Below, in pieces: positions 41,280 to 51,237 of a stretch of 64,000 nt of DNA; position 1 is the first letter of the stretch; the number at the start of each line of letters is the position of its first letter. Location: NCBI GenBank assembly GCA_905221605.1, contig CAJNDS010002254.1, positions 124,001 to 188,000 on the forward strand, written 5' to 3'. The stretch comes from Symbiodinium natans (Eukaryota; Sar; Dinophyceae; Suessiales; Symbiodiniaceae). The notes beneath the pieces are model-generated. The model was given only the letters and a program-made list of their open reading frames with translations, did no database searches and was not told the origin of the DNA. A program made the position numbers and the translations under genes.

Positions 41280-43870
41280 TTCTCGAAGCGCGCAGCGCGG
41301 CCGCCGAAACGGCAGTACCTAAGAAACCCGGGTGGCTACCTTGAGCCAGACCTGGGGGAAAAGGGCTTTGACACCTACAGCCTACACACCCACAGTCGTT
41401 GTGACTAGGCGTGCTTGCCTACTGGCACTGATTACCCGGGCGCTTTCCAGGCTGGCGCTGAGCCCAAACTCCCACAGGAAAACTGAGGTGAGAAAAGAAA
41501 GCCTTTGGTTACTACAGGCTACAGGACCTATGCCATCACATGGAGGGACTCACAATGGTCAACCCCCAGCGTTTCCTTTTCACTTGGAAATGCACTATAC
41601 AAGGCTCGGCTTCCTGCGTTGCTGCCCCGCCCCAATGCATTGGTAGGGAGGAGAACCCCCCAAAACCTGGGGCGGAGGGCCTTCAGCTCACCTTTTCTAG
41701 GCTGGGCGTTGACTGGCGAGACAGGGTCTTGTCCCCTCAATTTGTGGTTAAGCGCGGGGACCACGCACTCCCCCCAATTTTAGGCGCAGGGAGCGACGCT
41801 TTCCCATCAACTAGAGGCGCTGGGAACGACGCCCCAAAACCCTGCTGCAACGAGGTGGCCCCTGCGTTCTCGCTCTTACTAACAAGGGCCAGAGCACCCA
41901 TGCCGCAGCAGCTCTGGGTACTCGGCTACCTCTACCAACCAAAACCCACCCCATTGACGGGCAGTGGAGTGGTCGACTGCCCTGGCGTTCCACTACAGGC
42001 AGCAGAGTGCCACAACGGCCCCCTGTCTGCCAGCGTACCTCCAAAAGGGAGGGAAAACCACCCCAATGACGGGGAATGGAGTGGATGTACTGCCCTCGCG
42101 TGCTTGCCACGGGCAGCAGAGTGGCCACCAAGGCCACCTGTTGGCCAGACTTACCTCCAGCCGGGGAGGAAAAGCCAGCGTCCAGGCCCTGCAATGTACG
42201 CTCGACTCGATGTTGAAGATCTTTGGTGCAGGCGGGCCAATTTCAATGATTTTGTGCAGAAAGGAAATTTGACCAGAAAAGCCTTGGCGATTTCCTATAC
42301 CAGCAACGTGATGTTGCTATTTGGCCCTGCAATGCACGCTCGACTCGATGTCGAAGATCTTTGGTGCTGGCGGGCCAACTTCAATGATTTTGTGCTGAAA
42401 AGGAAATTTGACCAGAAAGTCTTGGCGAAATCCTATACCAGCAACATCATGTTGCTATTTGGGGCTCAGCGCGTATCCTAAACCCCAAAATAACAGAAAC
42501 GACTTGTTTGGCAGTAAACGGACCGAAACAGGTGCCTGGACTGAAAAGAAAAGGGTCTATGCTAAGACAGAGAAGCGCACACTGTCTTTGCACTGTGGTT
42601 GGGACCTGGGCCCCCGGCGAAGTGGGCCGGTTTACTCTCTCAAGGGCGACCCTAACCCAACCAACCACCCTGGGCAACTGCAAGATCACAAACAGTAGTG
42701 ACTGCACGTCAAGGCCGGTGCTAAGCCCTCAAACTAAGCGCGAGGGCAAACGCACCCCTCCACACGCGCAGGTGTCGACGCTCCCCTCAACAAGCGCGGG
42801 AACCACGCCGCACCAGCCATGAAACACACCCACTGTTGGCTTGGCTTGCAGCACAGGCAGGACTCACGGTCTGGACATTCCTGGGTACCTGCATGCCCGA
42901 AACTATAAAAACAACAAGTAAGAGGAGGATCCCACACTTGGTTCTGCCAACGCCAAGCGATAGGGAGGCAAGAGCCCGTAGCAGCTCCTGCACTTATTCC
43001 AAAACCCTACACAAGTGGCAGGGCCGGCCCCCCAACTTAAGGACTTAACTGTGTGGCCCTTTAGTGGAGGGCCGGGGCGCTGAGGAAGATCCCCCCAGAG
43101 GCTGGTGAGATGATTGCTTCCTGCATGTCCAGAGTGCAAAGCGCCTGAATTGATGCACAAAATCCAAGTAAATATGGTAAAGCTATATCCAGAGGTGACG
43201 GTGCACTTGTGGCTCACACATTGGTAACTTCGACAACCACCCTAAACCCTCCCAAAGATGCCAAAGGGACCCCCCTAAGGAGCCTCAACCACACGGGAGG
43301 GTCCCCACGCTTACCATCAAACTTGCCAGCGCCACGCACGCATGCAATCCTAAACCCAAGAGGCTAAGCGAACGGTAACCAGGCGGCGAAGACCTTGCCC
43401 CCAACTGCTCTCCTGCCAGTGGGCAGCATGGTCCTAGGAATGCAGCGGCATGCATGACTGCTAGCAGTGCATAGTGGCAAAGGACAACAAAAGCAAAACT
43501 TTGGGGAAAATGCAGTTAGTTTAGGGGCACCAGCGGTGGTGCTTCTTCATACTCAAGCTTTCCTGGAGGTGAGCCCCCACCGATAGATTGCCCCCCGCTC
43601 CGGAACTTGCGTCCCGCCGGCTGGGACTGGCCTAGGATGCATCGCACCCTTGCAACGGAGGCGAACCCCCGACGGTGAGCAGCGGTTCCTGACTGTGGAG
43701 ACAAAAGGGAGGCGAACACCCTAAGCTCAGCCATGGCACAAGTTGGACAAGCTGGGATTCGACCACGGGCCTGTTCCCCCACGCAGATTTGGGCCCCAGG
43801 GCTCGTTGACAACTACCAACTCGCTACCAAAGGCACCCCACCGGGGTTGAGCCGAAAGCTTGAGCCAACC
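41280..43870 (-). mobile_element. Non-autonomous unit U2b (2.59 kb, full length)
   Basis: Minus strand: head GGTTGGCTCAAGCTTTCGGC at 43,870, then CTCAACCCCGGTGGGGTG; tail at 41,280 shared with LINE C and U2a. The first ~110 bp resemble LINE C (both have a GGGGGAACAGGC block and GAATCCCAG). The body is non-coding. It shares internal blocks with U1 units, so both unit types descend from one ancestor. Confidence 0.8.
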
Positions 43871-43883
43871 ATGTCATATTTTC
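43871..43883. repeat. 13-bp target copy 7
   Basis: ATGTCATATTTTC, here followed by ACA and the polypurine tract of copia D, so it is the other half of the split LTR end. Confidence 0.9.
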
Positions 43884-43886
43884 ACA

Positions 43887-43898
43887 CCCCCTCATGCC
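43887..43898 (-). promoter_or_regulatory. Polypurine tract of copia D
   Basis: The minus strand reads GGCATGAGGGGG directly before the LTR start TGTGAAAATATGACAT. This is the plus-strand primer position in LTR elements. Confidence 0.75.
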
Positions 43899-43908
43899 TA
43901 TTGCGCGG

Positions 43909-44650
43909 TCAGTCCTTCTTTCGTCTTTCGAAACTTCTCCTGGCTTCTTTTACCAGGAAGCGGCCTAAGCCCTGCGGATAGACACCTGTCGCTGCCACGC
44001 TAGTAGCACTCGCGTGCTCGTGGTTGCCTGGGCAAACACAAGAGGATAAATTCCAGATAAAACTTGAATCCGAACTGACGAACCACCAATGCTTCAGGAT
44101 ACGGTTGCCAGCTTCCTCGAAACAGCACCGGTCTACCAAACACTCGTGCTCGAGTCCCAGTCTTTTTGCTGTCGCCTTGTAGACTGTTTCTCCCCAAAGG
44201 CCAGACCCTTTAGGCCATTCGTGGGAGAGGAGGAGCCTCTCGTGGCCAGCATAGTCTTGGAAAACTGCTCGTATGCGTCTCCAAGACTTCTTGTGTACCT
44301 CCAGACTAGCTCTCCATCTCGCCCGATTCTTTACGTCCTTTGAGAAACGCAGGTGCCTAAGGCCACTACCTGCGCTGCACGGCGTAGACAAATGTGCATA
44401 CACGTAGATTCTTTCGTTGGACGCCATCTTCTCCAGAATCCCTTTCATTAACAAAGAAGCTTCTCTACTCAGCACTCAGCAAGTCTAGTTTCTTGGTGAT
44501 TCCAAAGTACGCGATGTCACGGTTCTGCTTACAAGCTTGGGCTATCGCGCTTTCCTCTTCGCAACAAAGTTCCAAGACAACCAGGTTGGCCTCCCCAGAA
44601 GCAACTCTGTAGGCCTCGTCCTTCCACGAGCTCGGAATTGCGAGCACTTC
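43909..44650 (-). pseudogene. Copia D Pol C-terminal extension: methyltransferase-like domain
   Basis: After RNase H the pol frame continues with LVVLELCCEEESAIAQACK and IAYFGITKKLDLL, a strand-helix-strand pattern like motif I of SAM-dependent methyltransferases. A frameshift near 44,470 moves the sense to the frame 44,475-43,909, which has VYAHLSTPCSAGSGLRHL (a PC motif, as in the catalytic loop of cytosine C5 enzymes), LLLSHEWPKGSGLW (a Glu-containing strand where C5 enzymes have ENV) and HECLVDRCCF. Ends 10 bp before the polypurine tract. Cytosine methyltransferases are reported in some dinoflagellate retrotransposons; this version lacks the canonical motif spellings, so the call is tentative. 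Confidence 0.5.
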
Positions 44651-47600
44651 ATCACAGGTATTGGGCTCTTTAAAGGTAACCGAAACGCTAGAGCCTGAAG
44701 CTTTTTCTTCCCAGCCAACCGGCTCGGTGGTCAAGCCACAAGCCTCACACAAGCTTGCCAAACTGTCATTCGTGGGACTTTTCGTTAGAGCATCTGCGGG
44801 GTTGATGGCCCCCGGTATGTGCTCAATCGTGAACCTTCCACGATCCACAAGTTCCTGGAGAAATGCGGCTCTTAACTCTATATGGCGAACTTTCCTCAGC
44901 AATGTTCCCATTTTTGAGATACAAACCGCGCTTTCAGAGTCAGAGTAACCCTTCAAGAGATAGTAACCGGTCTCCCTGTCCTGCGGAATGCCTTCCAAGA
45001 TGGTCTCTGTCAAGAGGGCAATGTAGAGACCTTCCCTGGCTATCTCCGTGAGCGCCGCAAGCTCACTCTCAGCACTGGACAGGGCTGTGGTTGATTGTTT
45101 TCTGCTAAAAGTCTTTAGACAGCAGTTTTCCCAAGTAATCACACCACCACTAACCGAATTCAAACTCCAGCTGGCATCTGTAAAACAGGAAACCGCCTGA
45201 GGATCCGCATCATCTTCCAGGATCTCCCGAGTTGATGGAAACACCTGTACTCGGCGCGGAAGCCCTTTTATCCACTTAAGGACGTCTCTCACGCACGTCT
45301 CAGCAGCCTCGTCTGGCGCCGACTGGTGCCGGCCCAGAAACCCGCAGCAGAATTGCAGGTCCGGTCGGGAGAGGGCTGCCCATGCAAGCCGACCAAGGGT
45401 TCTGCGATACTTTTCGTGCGCAGCTGGGCTGATCTTTTCAGTTTGCCCTTTACGAACCAGGTCGGAATATCGCTTTTCAAGCGACGGGAGTTTGGGGCTC
45501 GGTTTGGTTATATTGTACTCAGAGCAGCACGCGTCTAGGTACTTGCTATCTAGCCCGAAATAGACGCGCTTGTCTCCGGAACGTCGGAATATTCTCCTAC
45601 CCAAGAAGGAAACTTCCCCCGCACCATTCTCAGGAAGCTCTCCAGTCAGTTTCAGCTTGTAGCGTTTCTGCAGTCCTTCGAAAACTCTCTTACCTTCCGA
45701 TGGGTCCTCGGAGTAGATCAGCAAATCGTCTACATAGAACAGTACCAACGTCAGACCCTTCGACGTCTTCCTTCGGTATATCGTAGGGTCCAGGCTTGGA
45801 CTGAATCCGCTCTTCTCCAAGTACGAACTCAGTTCCTTATACCAAGAAAGCGGTGCCGATCTCAATCCGTTCATCGCTTTATGAAGACGAAGATACACCT
45901 TCTTGTTTCCTGCCTTTTGGGGAACAGAAGAGTCCGCAATACTCACATTGTTTGGGAGCTCTACGTACTCTGGCCTTGACACTGCAGCGTGCATGAAAGC
46001 CACGCTCACGTCACAGCTCAACACTGAGCCTTTCTTGCAAAGCAATGCCAAAAGAAGCCTTAAACCCTCTAAACTCGTAGTCGGGCTGTAGATGCCTTCT
46101 GAAAGCGTCGTGCCTCCCATTGAAGCGTAATCTCTAACAACGAGGCGGGAACGGTAAAGACCTTTACGTTTGATCGTGTTAACCCACCTGCTCGTGAGAA
46201 CCCTCCGACCGCTCTCTCGCGCCGACTTGCGGGCCTCAGCTTCAGAGATCACTTTTCCTACTCCAAAAGACTCGAGTTCCTCAAGCTCCAACTTCATCGA
46301 AGCATACAGAAGTTCAGGGTCTAACTGTTCACCTGAGGTCTCAGAAACGGCGTTTCGGGGTACTTGGCACTTGATCTTACTCCCTCCGAATTTGAGAGTA
46401 AACGAATCAGCTACTTCTTTAGACGTGGCCAGAATGTCCGGTCCTTTGAACAAAGACTCTAACAGATGGTTAGTTAGCCAGTCAATTTCCATGTCCTCTA
46501 GGTCATCCGGCTGCATTTCCGGTGACCCAAGTCCGCCTTCCCCCTCATCATCTGTGGGTTCCACGTAAGACGGAATATCATTCAGAGGATCAGGATCATC
46601 TGGTACCATCTCTTCATCTTCGTTTTCAAACCCCGGGTCAGGGTCTTCTGACTTCACCGGATCAGGTGGTGGCTCAAACATGATGGGCCTTTCAGGATCC
46701 GCTGGGTCTAGAACCAGAGGCTGTGAAGTAGACAGAGCGTGTATGGCCCCTACGTCGTAGACAGGCTCACCTTTCGCTCCTTCTAAGGCCCTACAGACAG
46801 GAAAGATATCGATCTCAGTCTGACCCACTGGAGCAGCAAAGACACCGCCCCCTCTAGGCTCTTTAGGCCCTAGATACACAGCTTTCACTGTTTTCTTTCC
46901 CCTGTACTTCTGTTGATGCGCTTTTGAGCCCCCTACTTTAGCGTAGACAAGACATCCAAACGGCAGGGTCCTCGTACGATGCACAATCTCCTCGTGCAGC
47001 CGGTCAATGGGCGTAGTCACGTCCTGGTGACTAAAGCTCCAGAGGTTGTAGCACCTGGCGCTGTAAAGGACACAAGCTTGCCAGAGCATTCCTCCCAGCG
47101 GAAGCTTCTTGTTCCAGTCTTCCGGCGCGGAATTCCGCGCAACTTCTCTCTCCAAGTCTAACCACACTGCCCAAAATCCCTGCTTCATAGTTTCTACTTG
47201 TCTTTCAATAGCGCCTTTTGACTGAGGGCGATACCCGGGCACGACGTCCACAATGACGCCAGAAACAGCTACATCACCTGTACGGGTAGTCAATTTTTCG
47301 GCTAAAGACATCAAAGCCGACTCCTGATCACATCTCACTGTGACCATTTTATTCACAAGACCCATTTCGCGAATCACTCGTCCAATGTTGTAAAACAGAT
47401 CCGGATCATCCAAATTCATGGCCGGGATGACCGTGGTATAGTTCGAAGAGCAATGTGCAAGAAGCAGCACACGAAGACGACCGAAGTAGTAGAAATCCAT
47501 TCCTATCGTCTGGTCCTCGCGTTGCAAACGCCTTCGCAAGCGTCTCGCAGGAACCTTCCCTTTACTCGAGGTGCAGGCCTCACAGTTCACATCATAAGGA

Positions 47601-48355
47601 AAATGACCTCTGGATCTATGCACTTGCAAAGCCACACTTCGCAGAGGTATCCTATCTGAAACTTCTGCACCTCCAGGCGGTTCCGGGGGTTTAGGTGGTT
47701 CAGCACCTTGAGGCTTCGGAAGCGGACTCTCTTTTTCTCCTCTCTCTTCTCTCTCTGAAGAACGTGGTATGTCACTATCGAGTTCTAAGGGCTCAGCTTG
47801 CGTCCCCTTACCGGGGAGGGGCAGTCCACGCACAACTCTCAAGTGGCTGTGCTCAGAAGTGGATCTGCTCCCTTTTTCATCATCGCCCTTTCTTCTCAAC
47901 AAACAACAACCACACACACTCCAAGCACAACACCATGCCATGCACACCAACAAGCTCCACAAGTTCCTGTCGAGACAAAGGCCCAAGCACATGGCCTTAC
48001 ATGCGAACTTCAAAGAGGCTTTAAAACCTGAGCTCCAAGTTGGTTTCACAACGTGCCTGCTAAAGACCAGAGTACGTTCTACATCAACTCGAACATAACA
48101 GAAACGAGTCTTGATTCGCACTCGGACTCCTTTACGACGATGGTGTAAACGGTACTTTCGGGATACAAGTTGAGGGTAGTCACCAACTCCTCGAAACCTT
48201 TTCAAACACATCTTCAAGAATCGAAACCCTAACCAGAACGAACCCCCCAAGAGACTTGCTATCACATAGATCGCCAAGCAAGCGAAAACATCCAATGCTT
48301 CTCCTGGCATGCAAAACAAAGCACTCCTGGCCGGCAGGGGTCTGTCATGACTCAT
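44465..48355 (-). CDS. Copia D Pol: integrase, reverse transcriptase, RNase H
   Basis: 1296 codons from the ATG at 48,355; the frame is open much further upstream, but there it is out of register with the accessory ORF. An HHCC zinc site (HRSRGHFPYDVNCEAC) precedes the integrase core with its three acidic residues in GMDFYYFG, VRCDQESA and GAIERQVE. RT shows the copia order WVNTIKRKG, SLEGLRLLLALL, CDVSVAFMHAAV and YVDD at 45,736-45,725. RNase H has FTDASWS, SSAESELAAL, YSDSESA and VRHIELRAAF. IN before RT identifies a copia (Ty1) element. Two hydrophobic stretches lie near the N-terminus. The frame is intact through RNase H. Confidence 0.9.
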   Translation of the reverse strand: MSHDRPLPARSALFCMPGEALDVFACLAIYVIASLLGGSFWLGFRFLKMCLKRFRGVGDYPQLVSRKYRLHHRRKGVRVRIKTRFCYVRVDVERTLVFSRHVVKPTWSSGFKASLKFACKAMCLGLCLDRNLWSLLVCMAWCCAWSVCGCCLLRRKGDDEKGSRSTSEHSHLRVVRGLPLPGKGTQAEPLELDSDIPRSSEREERGEKESPLPKPQGAEPPKPPEPPGGAEVSDRIPLRSVALQVHRSRGHFPYDVNCEACTSSKGKVPARRLRRRLQREDQTIGMDFYYFGRLRVLLLAHCSSNYTTVIPAMNLDDPDLFYNIGRVIREMGLVNKMVTVRCDQESALMSLAEKLTTRTGDVAVSGVIVDVVPGYRPQSKGAIERQVETMKQGFWAVWLDLEREVARNSAPEDWNKKLPLGGMLWQACVLYSARCYNLWSFSHQDVTTPIDRLHEEIVHRTRTLPFGCLVYAKVGGSKAHQQKYRGKKTVKAVYLGPKEPRGGGVFAAPVGQTEIDIFPVCRALEGAKGEPVYDVGAIHALSTSQPLVLDPADPERPIMFEPPPDPVKSEDPDPGFENEDEEMVPDDPDPLNDIPSYVEPTDDEGEGGLGSPEMQPDDLEDMEIDWLTNHLLESLFKGPDILATSKEVADSFTLKFGGSKIKCQVPRNAVSETSGEQLDPELLYASMKLELEELESFGVGKVISEAEARKSARESGRRVLTSRWVNTIKRKGLYRSRLVVRDYASMGGTTLSEGIYSPTTSLEGLRLLLALLCKKGSVLSCDVSVAFMHAAVSRPEYVELPNNVSIADSSVPQKAGNKKVYLRLHKAMNGLRSAPLSWYKELSSYLEKSGFSPSLDPTIYRRKTSKGLTLVLFYVDDLLIYSEDPSEGKRVFEGLQKRYKLKLTGELPENGAGEVSFLGRRIFRRSGDKRVYFGLDSKYLDACCSEYNITKPSPKLPSLEKRYSDLVRKGQTEKISPAAHEKYRRTLGRLAWAALSRPDLQFCCGFLGRHQSAPDEAAETCVRDVLKWIKGLPRRVQVFPSTREILEDDADPQAVSCFTDASWSLNSVSGGVITWENCCLKTFSRKQSTTALSSAESELAALTEIAREGLYIALLTETILEGIPQDRETGYYLLKGYSDSESAVCISKMGTLLRKVRHIELRAAFLQELVDRGRFTIEHIPGAINPADALTKSPTNDSLASLCEACGLTTEPVGWEEKASGSSVSVTFKEPNTCDEVLAIPSSWKDEAYRVASGEANLVVLELCCEEESAIAQACKQNRDIAYFGITKKLDLLSAE

Positions 48356-48397
48356 GTTCAGGAGGTTTGGGTTCGTGGCGTTTCTGAGGTTCACACT

Positions 48398-48530
48398 TGA
48401 GGGTATTTCGGATCTTTGAGGGTACTGCTTAGAAGATCGACGTTCTTTCGGGCTAGTTAAACGCGGACTTGAGGGTATTTCGGATCTTTGAGGGTACTGC
48501 CGAGAAGATCGAAGTTCTTTTGGGCTTCTC
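48398..48530. repeat. Short tandem repeat upstream of pol
   Basis: Two copies, about 74 bp apart, of a block containing gagggtatttcggatctttg followed by agggtactgc. Related words occur at the truncation end of copia A. Confidence 0.75.
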
Positions 48531-48732
48531 TTCAAGGGACCTTCAAGCTCGCACACTCCTAACCAAGCAAGTCTCACACAGCAACATGTCTGTTCAACTG
48601 CTTCACTCATGCTTCTTTCCAAGTCCAAACAAGCCTGAAAGACACTGTGTTTTTCCAACGCGCAAGACATGCGATCGGCGCGTTCAGAAACAATTCCACA
48701 AAAGGAAGAATTCCGCACAGCCTTTAAGGCCT

Positions 48733-50838
48733 TCACTTCTTCTGGCAAGGGGAAGGAAGCACAAACTCCCTCTCTTCGGCTGTTTGACCCAAGCCGCCCG
48801 GAGGCGGAAGGGCACCCGCTGCGGATGATGTAGCGGTCTCGGAGGTAGGCCCTTCCTCCGCTGTCACGGTTGCTGGCTCTGGAACTGCAGGCAAAGACTC
48901 TACAGCCACTGGCGCTTCTGGAACCGTCAAAGGCGAGGAAGTTGGAACCACAGACCAGGCCTTCGGTGTAGCCCCCGCTGGTGCTGCCTTGGATTTCGAC
49001 AGAGCACCTGGAATTTCCCCAGGAGCTGCCTTCGGGACATAACCGGGACCTGGAATCTCCCCTGGAGGAGGGGTCTCCGGCACACTCTCCGTTGTGGAAC
49101 TTGGAGCTCCAACCGGTGCCGTGGGTCCTGGAGTTTCTGGGGCCCGCTCCTTTTCCACCACCATCGGCTCCACACTGTGGCCCGAGGGACCAGGAGGAGC
49201 AACAGGTGGAACATCCAAGAACTTGAAGGACTCCAAAGGGGCCAATGAAACTGCGGAAGGCGAAGGAGGCACCGGTGTCGAAGGAGCCGCAGTGTCCCCC
49301 TGAGGGGTTCCTAGGGCTGCTGGATCGAACTTGTACCCCGCAGTGTCCGTCGCGACCGGCGATGGCTCCATAATGATAGGAGACGGTGGGGGCGGCGCAG
49401 AGGAGCCCACATCCTTCAAGGCTTTCTCCGCTTCGATGAGCGCCAAAACTCTGGTCCGGCTCTGCATCATGTATTCCCCCATTGGAATCGATTCGTCCGA
49501 CGAACTTGCCGAGGATGACTCTGCAGACTCTGTCTCCGAGCCTTCGTTCATGGCTCCAGTCTCCGAGCCTTCGTTCATCGCTCCAATTCCACCTCCAGTA
49601 TCTGCAGCCTCTTTGGAAGCAGCTGCAGCCGTCCTTCTGGCCTTGACCTTGGGTCGAGCGGACTGCAAGTCCTCTCATTTTCGGACCTCGGCTTCGAACT
49701 CGATATAGCGCCGGGTGCGCTGATCCATTGCCCCCATTAACGCACGCCACCCATGCCTGATGGCTGAGCCTGGCACCCACTCGAGCTGGAGCTCGACGTC
49801 GTCTGGATACATTCCAGCCAAAAGGTTGCGTTCCGCCTCCGGCATGGCCTCGTAAACGGTCAGGACCTTGAGGATACGCTTGATGTAACCCAGCGCAGCC
49901 ACGTCCCCTCCACTCTGGTGGCGTAGGTGACTCGGATCGGGAGTATACCCTTCGATAGCTGCACGCGCGTCCCTTGCACGCACGCCGCGTTGGTGAAGAG
50001 TGCGGCCTTGACCCGCGAGTTCGAACCTTGTAGTATGCTCGTCCAACAACTCGTCGGTGAGCTGGGAAAAATCCCTCTTTCTCTTCACCGGAAGGATGCC
50101 TCCTTGCTCCGGGGCTTCCGGAAACTCGGGCAGCCACAGCGCCCACGCAACCTCCGCGCTGATGTAGGGCGTTCCATCCAGAGGATCGGGATCGTGATCG
50201 CGAAGCCTCTTGGACCAGCCCGTTCCCAGGCACGGCCCCACATCTGGGTCTGGACGTTGGATCCGCCCAAGGAGCTTCTGCCCAACCTCGAGGAGGTAGC
50301 CGTCGGTCATCAAAGCATCTGTCAATGACGCAAAGATGGTCCCCTGGCGGGAAGGATAAACGATCCCATCTCCGATAGACATAAGTGGAACTGCAGGTTC
50401 CAGGTTGTTCTCTGGAATTGCCGGCACAGGGTATCCACATGCAATAAGATCTTCTCGCTGTTGTCGTATCGCTTGCATGAAATACCTGAAGCGCGGTCCC
50501 CTCAGCATGCTTCTCCACTTCACTATCAGCGACGGCTCGGCTGATGGCTGCGAAGGCCTGGCCTTGCTTGCCCTCCATTTTCCCCATCATGCTTCCTCCT
50601 CTTCTGTCTCTCCTGTCTCTGACGCAGCCACCGTAGGCGAAGGTACTGCAACTTGACTCGGAGGCCTCGAGAAAACATTGAAGGGGGCAGCTGAAGCCTC
50701 TGCATCCGCAGTCTCGACTGGCGCCGCCTCTGCTGGCGCAGGCTCTACTGGTGCATTCAAAAACACAACCTCCTGCCCGGCACTCTCCGCTGGAGAGTTG
50801 TGGGAATCTTGCTCCACCTCCATTGGCGGTTCCGACAT
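48733..50838 (-). pseudogene. Accessory ORF of copia D (between protease and integrase)
   Basis: One continuous minus frame interrupted only by two TGA codons (50,589-50,587 and 49,677-49,675), giving three segments: MSEPPMEVEQDSHNS... (acidic, Ala/Pro-rich), then a ~290-residue globular part (KWRSMLRGPRFRYFMQAIRQ ... YIEFEAEVRK), then a Ser/Glu- and Pro-rich tail ending GGLGQTAEEREFVLP. Order, length and both ends match the accessory ORF of copia A, although sequence identity is modest. No enzyme motif was seen. No frameshift occurs over 2.1 kb, in contrast to gag. Confidence 0.6.
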
Positions 50839-51237
50839 GCTCAGTACCTTCCCTCAGGGAAAACCAAGACACGCAAACAAGCAAAATGGCTGCGGACAAA
50901 CATGCGCACTTCAAGCCTTTTTGAGGTCTTTTGGGCTTCCTAACGCAAAACATGCTTGGCTCTCCGGTTGCTTTGGGGCACTCACTTCCTTTAAGGGCAA
51001 AGCGCAAGCCTTCCCTCCCAAAGATCAGAAGCGACAAGCCTCTCACACACAACCCCTTCACCAGACATGTCAGCACAAACATCACATTCCAAACTGCGCA
51101 CACATGCCGCTGCCAAAAATCATGTTGCTGTCTGACAAAAACATGGCATTTCCTAAAAGAATCATGCAGTTTCCTAACCAGACTTTCGGAACACAGACTC
51201 CTATCCCCACTCAGGACATGCGTTTTTCCCGTACAGA
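50839..51237 (-). other. Spacer between protease and accessory ORF in copia D
   Basis: Open in one minus frame that continues from the long pol frame, with CATG-rich DNA giving hydrophobic stretches. No homology to the matching spacer of copia A could be seen at the protein level, so probably non-coding. Confidence 0.35.

Noticed and set aside
19648-43870. Segmental duplication instead of stacked insertion
   Set aside because: The six units have different bodies and lengths, one is 5'-truncated next to an intact 13-mer, and the 13-mer exists in the empty LTR. Independent insertions explain this better, though duplication of U1 cannot be fully excluded.
39032-43870. Open frames in U2a and U2b (for example 41,540-42,481)
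   Set aside because: Frames are not kept between the two copies and contain no known motif.
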